NCBI GenBank assembly: GCA_031255915.1
Contig: JAIRRP010000050.1
Coordinates: 1 to 5,930 of the forward strand
Direction: 5' to 3'
Length of the DNA stretch: 5,930 bases
From: Puniceicoccales bacterium
GTDB taxonomy: Bacteria; Verrucomicrobiota; Verrucomicrobiia; Opitutales; JAIRLG01
Of this stretch, positions 1 through 4,456 are shown piece by piece (within the stretch, counting starts at the first letter, position 1; every line of letters begins with the position of its first letter). The notes beneath the pieces are model-generated. The model was not told the DNA's origin and made no database searches. It saw only the letters and a program-made list of their open reading frames with translations. The translations under genes were made by a program, and so were the position numbers.

Positions 1-126
1 TCGGCGGCAGAGCTTCTGGTTTCTTCGATACGGTGGGATGATTCCTGGCGAGAGGATGCGGTTCAGCATTCGGTTGCCTTTGTGCCGTGGGATGGGAAGC
101 GTCATGGAAGTGGTGTTTCCTCCTGA
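1..126 (+). CDS. C-terminal end of an unrecognised protein (partial)
   Basis: Frame 1 is open from the window edge to a TGA at 124-126 and gives 41 residues, beginning SAAELLVSSIRWDDSW and ending KRHGSGVSS. The stretch is rich in Trp, Ser and acidic residues, shows no motif I recognise, and has no predicted membrane segment. Codon choice looks ordinary for the window. The stop lies 47 bases before the structured repeat at 174, which would suit a gene end followed by a terminator-like repeat. Caution is needed. Frame 2 is also open, to a TGA at 170-172, and the minus strand is open from an ATG at about 105 to the left edge with an AGGAGG upstream, so the coding frame is not certain. No function is proposed. 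Confidence 0.4.
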   Translation, partial: SAAELLVSSIRWDDSWREDAVQHSVAFVPWDGKRHGSGVSS

Positions 127-173
127 AGAGATCATATGCCTATGCATCTCGAAGTTGAGCGCCATATTTTGAG

Positions 174-303
174 CACCGTCTCCACCCAACGAGCGGGCTT
201 GCCGCCTTTGAGCCCTTCGGGCTCTGGCCCGCTGCGCGGGCCGCGGTGAGAAAAAATGAAAGCTCCCGCTTTGCATTTTTTCTAGCCGCAAAGGCGGCAA
301 GCC
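174..303 (+). repeat. Structured intergenic repeat, copy A (four hairpins)
   Basis: This segment matches the reverse complement of 1834-1950. It begins with the shared box CACCGTCTCCA (174-184). Hairpins follow in order: GCGG/CCGC (193-196 with 202-205); GAGCCC-TTC-GGGCTC (210-224); GGCCCGC-TGC-GCGGGCC (226-242); and a long A/T stem with an AAAGC-TCCC-GCTTT tip (249-283). Copy A alone also has a perfect 15-bp outer arm, 196-210 pairing with 289-303, that would close the inner hairpins into a multibranched fold and compete with the first small hairpin. Between copies the stems are identical while the triloops differ (TTC against TTT, TGC against TAC), which suggests selection on structure. It could be a bidirectional terminator, a MITE-like element or a structured RNA. 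It encodes no convincing protein. Confidence 0.85.
249..283. terminator. Possible bidirectional terminator hairpin in repeat A
   Basis: AGAAAAAATG (249-258) pairs with CATTTTTTCT (274-283), and AAAGC (259-263) pairs with GCTTT (268-272) around a TCCC loop, with one bulged G at 273. The stem has A-runs on one side and T-runs on the other, so either strand would give a hairpin ending in U-rich RNA. It lies between the end of the first partial gene and rpmF. The G+C content of the stem is low for a classical intrinsic terminator, so termination is an inference. The same hairpin is conserved in copy B. Confidence 0.45.
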
Positions 304-365
304 GAATACCCACGAAAATATTTCGGATCCATGACCCAATAACTTCTTGACGGAATGCCTCTTTC

Positions 366-378
366 ACGCACCGTGCGT
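366..378. promoter_or_regulatory. Palindrome upstream of rpmF, possible operator
   Basis: ACGCAC-C-GTGCGT is a perfect 6+6 inverted repeat around a single central base, 31 bases before the rpmF start. A -35-like TTGACG lies upstream (347-352) and a -10-like TAGAAT overlaps the right end (378-383). The 25-base spacing between those two boxes is too long for a normal sigma-70 promoter, so no promoter is called. The palindrome could bind a dimeric regulator or form a small RNA hairpin. No specific regulator can be named. Confidence 0.25.
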
Positions 379-408
379 AGAATATTCATTTCACGATAGG
401 TTTAGAAA

Positions 409-591
409 ATGGCCGTTCCAAAGCGTAAGCAATCCAAACAGAGAAGTCGTAAGCGTCGTGGCGCCAATCATTTTGCTATGCCCCAGTTCGCCAAAGATCC
501 TAATGACGGCAGTACCTTCCTGCCTCATCATATCCATCCCAAGACAGGTATGTATCGCGGTCGTCAGGTGATCGATATGGAGGCGAACTGA
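409..591 (+). CDS. rpmF: Large ribosomal subunit protein L32 (bL32)
   Basis: The 60-residue product has the standard bL32 start (MAVPKRKQSKQRSRKRRG), a short basic protein of the 50S subunit whose N-terminal tail runs along 23S rRNA. The C-terminal half keeps the family pattern LPHHI...KTGMYRGRQVI. All four zinc-ribbon cysteines of the zinc-binding form are absent, so this is the cysteine-free form known in several lineages. Length is normal for the family. The ATG at 409 gives the exact conserved N-terminus. Upstream there is only a weak TAGG (397-400). It is followed 91 bases later by plsX, a gene order seen in many bacteria. The upstream repeat suggests that transcription starts within 304-408, but no clear promoter is seen. 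Confidence 0.95.
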   Translation: MAVPKRKQSKQRSRKRRGANHFAMPQFAKDPNDGSTFLPHHIHPKTGMYRGRQVIDMEAN

Positions 592-645
592 GAGCCTCTT
601 TCCCTGTCATCAAGATCGAAAGTGGATCACTAAAGTCCTATGTGC

Positions 646-673
646 TTGGGGTTTATAAATTTTTTCGTAAAAT
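646..673 (+). promoter_or_regulatory. Weak candidate promoter for plsX
   Basis: TTGGGG (646-651) and TAAAAT (668-673) are 16 bases apart and resemble -35 and -10 boxes in the A+T-rich end of the rpmF-plsX spacer. Transcription would begin about three bases before the plsX ATG at 683, giving an almost leaderless mRNA. This would suit the absence of a Shine-Dalgarno sequence before that ATG. The box match is modest, and plsX may simply be read through from rpmF. Confidence 0.25.
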
Positions 674-682
674 AGTATTCCC

Positions 683-1735
683 ATGAAAGAGTCTCCATTG
701 GTGTCCCCTACGTATGGAGGTGTTGCCATCGACATGATGGGATCCGATCTGGGGCCAGAGGAACTTTTCGATGGAGTGCGACTGGCACTCAAAAATTTTT
801 CCGACATCACGCCTTTTATTTTAGTCGGAGACGGCGACCTCCTCTCCTCGCTACTCTCGAAATATCATCTCGAACAACATCCCAAGTTATCTGTTTTTCA
901 TGCCTCACAGGTCATTGAAATGGATGACAAACCGATCCAAAGCCTAAAGCAGAAAAAAGACGCTTCCATGATCAGGGCCCTCGAGCTCATTCAGGCTAGG
1001 GCCGCATCGGCTGTGTTGAGCTGTGGCAATACAGGTAGTCTCATGGCTGGGAGTACGCTCAAGTTGCGCCCTATACCGGGGATCGAACGTCCGGCTATGG
1101 CGAGCATTATCCCCTCAAGTGAAGGCTATTTCATCCTTGCCGACGTCGGAGCTAATCCCCAGTCCTCACCCATGCACCTGGCCCATAACGCATTACTGGC
1201 TACGGTTTATTGCCAAAAGGTACTTCAGATCGCTTCTCCAAGGGTGGGATTACTCACCATTGGCACCGAAGAGGGAAAGGGAAATGAGCTGATCCAAAAG
1301 GCGCATGAAAAGCTGAAACAATTGTCGGCCATCATCCATTACGTCGGCCTCATCGAGGGATTTCACCTTTTTAGCGATCACGTGGATGTCGTCATTTGTG
1401 ATGGATTTACGGGAAATGTCTTGTTAAAATCTATGGAATCTTTGGCTTCTTATTTGAAAGCTTTCGCGAAAAAAGAGTTTTTACGTAATCCTCTACGCGC
1501 TTTTGGGGCGCTTTGCTCTCGGGGAGCTTTTGAGGCCATAAAGACGAAGCTTAGCTCGGAGCGCTATGGAGCGGCTCCCTTGTTGGGTCTCAATGGAACC
1601 GTTTTTAAGGCCCATGGTTCGAGCAATGCCAAGGTGATCAGTTATGCCATTCATATGGCTTCAGAAGTGTCGCGAATAGGCATTCAGAACGATGAAGCAG
1701 AGCTTATCTGTAGGGCCAAGGCCCTGTTGAAATAG
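683..1735 (+). CDS. plsX: Phosphate acyltransferase PlsX
   Basis: PlsX converts acyl-ACP and phosphate to acyl-phosphate, the acyl donor for PlsY in phosphatidic acid synthesis; it is a peripheral membrane enzyme. The 350-residue length is usual. Family motifs appear in order: AIDMMGSDLGPE (15-26), KPIQSLKQKKDASM (83-96), SCGNTGSLMAGS (113-124), ILADVGANP (151-159), LTIGTEEGKGNE (191-202), DVVICDGFTGNVLLKSME (235-252) and GAAPLLGLNGTVFKAHGSSNAK (296-317). The first motif is unusual: MMGSD replaces the common AMGGD. The ATG at 683 gives about 12 residues before the first beta strand; in-frame TTG 698 and GTG 701 would give a more typical N-terminus, and no start has a convincing Shine-Dalgarno sequence. 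The gene follows rpmF and ends before repeat copy B. No fab gene follows, although one often does elsewhere. Confidence 0.96.
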   Translation: MKESPLVSPTYGGVAIDMMGSDLGPEELFDGVRLALKNFSDITPFILVGDGDLLSSLLSKYHLEQHPKLSVFHASQVIEMDDKPIQSLKQKKDASMIRALELIQARAASAVLSCGNTGSLMAGSTLKLRPIPGIERPAMASIIPSSEGYFILADVGANPQSSPMHLAHNALLATVYCQKVLQIASPRVGLLTIGTEEGKGNELIQKAHEKLKQLSAIIHYVGLIEGFHLFSDHVDVVICDGFTGNVLLKSMESLASYLKAFAKKEFLRNPLRAFGALCSRGAFEAIKTKLSSERYGAAPLLGLNGTVFKAHGSSNAKVISYAIHMASEVSRIGIQNDEAELICRAKALLK

Positions 1736-1833
1736 TATCCTTTTACTTATTTTTTATCTGCGGATGAAGTTTGGGCTGTGGGCGAGTTGGAAGTTTTATC
1801 TTCAGGGTATTAGGTTTGTTCTGTTTTCTGTTT

Positions 1834-1950
1834 TGCGCTAAGGAAAAATGCAAAGCGGGAGCTTTCATTTTTCTTTATCGCAGCCCGCGTAGCGGGCGGG
1901 AGCCCAAAGGGCTCTAAAGGCGGTCCCCCGCCGGAAAGATGGAGACGGTG
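1834..1950 (-). repeat. Structured intergenic repeat, copy B (inverted relative to A)
   Basis: Read on the minus strand this copy runs in the same order as 174-290: the CACCGTCTCCA box (1940-1950), GGCGG/CCGCC hairpin (1919-1932), GAGCCC-TTT-GGGCTC (1900-1914), GCCCGC-TAC-GCGGGC (1883-1897), and the A/T stem with AAAGC-TCCC-GCTTT tip (1841-1875). Stem sequences match copy A while loops and linkers drift. The 15-bp outer arm of copy A is missing here; the sequence beyond 1834 diverges. The two copies lie in opposite orientation on either side of rpmF-plsX. Most of the 472-base gap between plsX and the next gene is this repeat plus an untranslated leader; I see no gene in that gap. Confidence 0.85.
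1841..1875. terminator. Possible bidirectional terminator hairpin in repeat B
   Basis: GAAAAATG (1843-1850) pairs with CATTTTTC (1866-1873), and AAAGC (1852-1856) pairs with GCTTT (1861-1865) around GGGA, with a bulged C at 1851. It sits about 105 bases after the plsX stop and could end the rpmF-plsX transcript. As in copy A the stem is A+T-rich with flanking T-runs, so its strength as a terminator is uncertain. Confidence 0.45.
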
Positions 1951-2019
1951 GGTGAAGAGAATGCTGGAGGTTGAATTTGTCTCGCTAATAAAATGGCCTG
2001 TGGAGAAGAATATACGAAA

Positions 2020-2047
2020 TTGACATGGATGCCGAGCGCTTGAGAAT
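2020..2047 (+). promoter_or_regulatory. Candidate promoter for the sugar kinase gene
   Basis: A consensus -35 TTGACA (2020-2025) is followed after 16 bases by GAGAAT (2042-2047), a four-of-six match to TATAAT. A nine-base direct repeat, GCGCTTGAG, at 2036-2044 and 2051-2059 overlaps and follows the -10 and could be an operator. An alternative -10, TATAGT (2070-2075), lies downstream but lacks a good -35. Transcription from here would leave a leader of roughly 150 bases before the ATG at 2208. Confidence 0.35.
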
Positions 2048-2130
2048 CTTGCGCTTGAGGGAGAGAGGTTATAGTAAGATGAAGGTGCTACAGGGTATGT
2101 GAAAATATTGCTGAAGAGTCTATATCCTAA

Positions 2131-2161
2131 CAGCGTATTAAATCCAGCTAAGGATTCGCTG
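2131..2161 (+). promoter_or_regulatory. Hairpin in the leader of the sugar kinase gene
   Basis: CAGCG (2131-2135) pairs with CGCTG (2157-2161), and AATCC (2141-2145) pairs with GGATT (2152-2156) around an AGCTAA loop, with a five-base TATTA bulge on the 5' side. The stem ends eight bases before the purine-rich AAGGAGGAG. It could affect ribosome access or act as a weak terminator, since CTCTTTTG follows it. No known riboswitch class is recognised. Confidence 0.3.
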
Positions 2162-2169
2162 CTCTTTTG

Positions 2170-2178
2170 AAGGAGGAG
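2170..2178 (+). promoter_or_regulatory. Strong Shine-Dalgarno sequence at unusual distance
   Basis: AAGGAGGAG is nearly a perfect anti-16S match, but the first usable start downstream is the ATG at 2208, 29 bases away. The frame of the kinase is open upstream from 2142, yet it holds no ATG, GTG or TTG. A second purine run, AAGGAAG (2184-2190), is nearer at 17 bases. Either the spacing is bridged by mRNA folding, or the nearer run is used, or the ancestral start was lost. Confidence 0.35.
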
Positions 2179-2207
2179 TACAGAAGGAAGATTTATTCGT
2201 TAACGAC

Positions 2208-3245
2208 ATGGGCCAGAGTTTTCGTGCATTGGTGGGGTTTGATGGTTTTATCGATCGCATTTTGTCGGTTGTGGATCGCCGTTGGGGAGTAGGGAATTGT
2301 TTTCAGGCGATGGAGACGATAGCATGCTTGGCCGAACGTGTACAGGCAGCCATCGGCAAAAGTACCAATATCGAGCTAGTTTTGAAGGAAGAGCGCATGG
2401 GTGGCAATGGTCCTCTACTGGCAAATGCTTTGCGGAAAGGCGATGTGGATATAACTTACATTGGGGCGCTAGGCCAGCCGATCCATCCTTTGTTTGTACC
2501 TTTGCAACCGGTGGCCCATGTCTATTCAATAGCGGATCCAGGAATAACACATGCTTTGGAATTCAGAGATGGAAAGCTACTGCTGGGGGAGATGTCTTCG
2601 TTATTGCATATCTCCCTCGATAGGGTACAGCAGCTTATCTTGTCCGATTCCCTCTGTGAGGCCATAGCTTCCATGGATTTATTGGCCTTTGTGAATTGGA
2701 CGATGATTCCGGAGATGACATCGATCGTGCAGTGGATATTGTCGGAGGTTTTGGCGCAAGGGGATGAGGGGCGCTGGCCGTGGATTTTCTTTGATTTGGC
2801 AGATCCCTGTAAACGTCCAGAAGAGGATCTTTTGGTTTTTCTTCAGAAGCTGTCGAGTTGGAATCAAAAAGGCCGTGTTGTTTTGGGGCTTAACCTCAAA
2901 GAGGCGCAACAGGTGATGCGGATATTGTTAGGGGTGTCGTGTGATGGCGAATCGCAGGAGGTTTTGATGTCGTCTGCTGAGCAATTGCGCATAGCTTTGG
3001 ATATCCACACGCTTTTTATTCACCCGGTCTCTTATGCCGTCGTCGCAAGTCATGAAGGAGCTTGGACGGCGGATGGCTTTTTTGTCGAAAATCCGAAGAT
3101 TTTGACAGGGGCAGGTGATCACTTTAACGCGGGATTCCTTCTTGCTTTATTGTACGGAAAATCCTCACAGGAGGCACTTATTCAGGGGCTTCGTCATTCC
3201 AGTTATTACGTGCGTTACGCCGAGACTCCATCTTTTCCGGGATAG
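2208..3245 (+). CDS. PfkB/ribokinase-family carbohydrate kinase
   Basis: The 345-residue product is a likely cytoplasmic ATP-dependent sugar or nucleoside kinase; the substrate cannot be read from the sequence. It opens with RALVGFDGFIDRIL (6-19), where PfkB proteins place the first strand and a substrate-contacting Asp. GGNGPLLANALRKG (65-78) followed by YIGALG (84-89) matches PfkB signature 1. FFDLADPCKRPEEDL (194-208) and VLGLNLKEAQQV (225-236) are the central ATP-side strands, the latter like the N-x-x-E motif. LTGAGDHFNAGFLLAL (299-314) is signature 2 with the anion-hole GAGD and the catalytic Asp304; the usual DT before GAGD is replaced by LT. Start choice: no ATG, GTG or TTG exists in frame upstream, and the first strand begins at once. 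The gene stands alone between a repeat-bearing gap and IS remnants. Confidence 0.88.
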   Translation: MGQSFRALVGFDGFIDRILSVVDRRWGVGNCFQAMETIACLAERVQAAIGKSTNIELVLKEERMGGNGPLLANALRKGDVDITYIGALGQPIHPLFVPLQPVAHVYSIADPGITHALEFRDGKLLLGEMSSLLHISLDRVQQLILSDSLCEAIASMDLLAFVNWTMIPEMTSIVQWILSEVLAQGDEGRWPWIFFDLADPCKRPEEDLLVFLQKLSSWNQKGRVVLGLNLKEAQQVMRILLGVSCDGESQEVLMSSAEQLRIALDIHTLFIHPVSYAVVASHEGAWTADGFFVENPKILTGAGDHFNAGFLLALLYGKSSQEALIQGLRHSSYYVRYAETPSFPG

Positions 3246-3320
3246 GTTCAACTATGATTGCTGAAGGCGATGGCGTGTAGTCTATGCATTCACTTATGCA
3301 AGAGGCTCATTTTGTCCCTA

Positions 3321-3466
3321 GAGGGTGTCGTCAAAAAAGGTTGAAAAAGGGAAAAAGAGAGAGAAGAGAGATAGAATGGAAAAAAAGGACACATAGGAGG
3401 CACGACCTATCAGATAAATTGTGGAATAAGATGGAAAGGTTGCTGTCTAGTTTTGACGACATCCTC
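3321..3466 (+). mobile_element. 146-bp MITE-like deletion derivative of the neighbouring IS
   Basis: Near-perfect terminal inverted repeats, GAGGGTGTCGTCAAAA (3321-3336) and TTTTGACGACATCCTC (3451-3466), differ at one position and are flanked on both sides by TA, the likely target duplication. The interior up to about 3445 closely matches the transposase-start end of the element at 3522-4275, in opposite orientation, including the purine-rich leader and the N-terminal codons. At GCTGTC (3442-3447) it jumps straight to the other terminus (CTAGTTTTGACGAC). The long element has GCTGCC both in its N-terminal coding part and at its stop codon, so an internal deletion between these short repeats explains the mini form. 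It has no transposase of its own and could only move in trans. Confidence 0.85.
3376..3445 (+). pseudogene. Transposase N-terminal fragment inside the mini-IS
   Basis: The frame reading KKRTHRRHDLSDKLWNKMERLL corresponds to MEKRIHKRHDISDELWNKMEKLL of the full transposase. An extra A in the run after ATGG (seven As at 3380-3386 against six in the long copy) puts the ATG out of frame with the rest. The fragment stops at the deletion junction, about 24 codons in. It is a remnant, not a gene. Confidence 0.8.
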
Positions 3467-3537
3467 TAAAGAGGGACGGCTTTAGTTTCTCTATTTTTTT
3501 CGCCGAAACTGGTTCAGGCGAGAGCATGTCGTCAAAA

Positions 3538-4227
3538 TTAGGCAGCGAAAAGAGAGATGGAGAGAACATAAAATGCAGAAACAAAGGAGTGAAATGTGGC
3601 GCTTTTTGTAGATATTTTTATCGTAAGGGCGTTGAGATTTTCTGTTGATCTTCGGCGAAATGATGGGGAACAATGCCGCGTGAGAAAAGATGATTTCGTC
3701 GGCATCATAGGCTTTGTCAGCGAGAACACAAGTGGCATCCAGAGATGCGACCAACTCCAATGCCCGCTTGTAATCCGGTTCTGTACCTTCCGTTGCAATG
3801 ACTTTAAGCGGATGACCAACCTTATCTACGACCACATGTAATTTCGTATGGAGCCCCCTTTTGTGCGAGCCATTGCCTGACTGCCTCCCTTCGCTCCAGT
3901 GCCGTGCGGGTGAACTTTGATATGCGTGGAATCCACCATCATCCACTCCAAGTCTGGCTCGCCGCACAGATTGTCGACCAGTTTTTTCCACACACCGCGA
4001 TCCCTCCAACGGCTGAATCTTCGGTGTGTGTTTTTCCAATCTCCAAAGTCCGGCGGTAGGTCTCTCCAGGGAGCTCCAGTCCTCAGTATCCAAAACACTG
4101 CATTTATAAAGAGTCGATTATCTTTTCCGTGTCGCCCAATCGTCCCTTCCCTCCCCGGCAGCAACTTTTCCATCTTATTCCACAATTCATCTGATATGTC
4201 GTGCCTCTTATGTATCCTTTTTTCCAT
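3538..4227 (-). pseudogene. IS5-family DDE transposase, frameshifted and internally deleted
   Basis: The first part (4227 down to about 3855) gives MEKRIHKRHDISDELWNKME, then FINAVFWILRTGAPWRDLPPDFGDW, the hallmark of this family, and MMVDSTHIKVHPHGTGAKGG with the first catalytic Asp at residue 99. It then runs to a stop at about 3826. The second part continues in the -1 frame: LHTKLHVVVDKVGHPLKVIATEGTEPD..., with the second Asp in VLADKAYDADEI, then RPYDKNIYKKRH. The family should now show LIEN with the catalytic Glu and a KQFR...RY segment; these are missing. The C-terminal pattern FHSFVSAFYVLSISLFAA reappears in another frame, ending at TAA 3540-3538. So roughly 25 codons including the catalytic Glu were lost with a frame change near 3600. 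The protein should be inactive. Confidence 0.9.
3853..3864 (-). other. Likely programmed -1 frameshift site of the transposase
   Basis: On the minus strand the sequence is ACAAAAGGGGGC. ORFA reads ACA AAA GGG GGC, while ORFB reads AAA AGG GGG in the -1 frame. IS427-type elements commonly make full-length transposase by slipping on such an A-run/G-run, and the two frames join at the expected protein position (ARTKGG to LHTKLHVVVD). This is therefore better read as an inherited recoding site than as decay, although the element is dead for other reasons. Confidence 0.65.
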
Positions 4228-4279
4228 TGCTTCTTTATTCCCTCTCTTTTTCCCTTTGTCAGCCTTTTTTGACTCTAGA

Positions 4280-4292
4280 AGAGGATATCATC
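4280..4292 (+). repeat. Orphan terminal-repeat-like sequence next to the IS
   Basis: AGAGGATATCATC matches AGAGGATGTCGTC, the reverse complement of the mini-IS right end, at 11 of 13 positions; both differences are G to A. It begins five bases after the damaged high end of the IS and points away from it. It may be the end of a lost neighbouring copy or part of a rearranged junction. The match is short and no partner end is seen downstream. Confidence 0.3.
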
Positions 4293-4396
4293 GTTTCCTA
4301 TTTTCGATAAGGAACCGGAATAATTTTCCTGTTGGGCACGAAAAAAACTTTACTTTATTAAGACTTGCGTCATAACGAAATTTCCTCTGGAAATAC

Positions 4397-4410
4397 CTCT
4401 GTTTTCAGAG
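4397..4410 (+). promoter_or_regulatory. Small hairpin in the galE upstream region
   Basis: CTCTG-TTTT-CAGAG forms a five-base stem, and the flanking CGAAA (4376-4380) and TTTCG (4411-4415) could add an outer stem. It lies 46 bases before galE in a 180-base A+T-rich spacer after the IS. No convincing promoter or Shine-Dalgarno sequence is visible in this spacer. The role is unknown. Confidence 0.2.
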
Positions 4411-4456
4411 TTTCGTATAGCTCTTTATTTCGCCGTATGAGCTTGAATATGTTTTT

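Larger units (their letters stand above)
3522..4275 (-). mobile_element. Degenerate IS5-family (IS427-like) insertion sequence
   Basis: The element of about 754 bp carries a transposase on the minus strand. Its low-coordinate end, GAGCATGTCGTCAAAA (3522-3537), matches the terminal repeat of the neighbouring mini-IS with few changes. Its high-coordinate end reads CCTTTTTTGACTCTA (to 4277), where the terminal repeat should read CCTTTTTTGACGACACCCTCTA; about seven bases are missing, so this terminus is damaged. TA follows the high end, but the low end has GA, so no clean target duplication remains. Complete IS427-type elements are usually somewhat longer, consistent with the internal loss seen in the transposase. 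The element is probably unable to move. Confidence 0.85.

Noticed and set aside
2..172. Second plus-strand frame open at the left edge
   Set aside because: Its product is rich in Arg, Met and Phe without a recognisable pattern, and it overlaps the more ordinary frame 1; kept only as a caution on the first feature.
140..367. Minus-strand open frame of 75 codons
   Set aside because: It runs across structured repeat A and its hairpin arms; the protein is low-complexity and Arg/Ala/Ser-rich, as expected from the repeat.
347..571. 74-codon plus-strand frame over rpmF
   Set aside because: It overlaps the clear bL32 gene in another frame and has no family resemblance.
174..1950. Repeats A and B as a CRISPR array or as IS termini
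   Set aside because: There are only two copies, inverted and 1.5 kb apart, with no spacers, no transposase between them and ordinary housekeeping genes inside.
2248..2623. Open frames on both strands within the sugar kinase
   Set aside because: They are shadows of the PfkB coding frame, with no motifs of their own.
3285..3300. TGCAT...ATGCA inverted repeat after the kinase gene
   Set aside because: A five-base stem with no T-run; likely chance.
3284..3469. 61-codon small basic protein
   Set aside because: It spans the left end, leader and truncated transposase start of the mini-IS, and its stop lies in the terminal repeat; it is element debris.
3466..3485. CTAAAG...CTTTAG hairpin followed by T-rich sequence
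   Set aside because: A six-base A+T-rich stem with the T-run displaced by several bases is too weak to call a terminator.
3596..4375. Plus-strand frames of 81 and 152 codons
   Set aside because: They are antisense to the transposase pseudogene and have no independent support.
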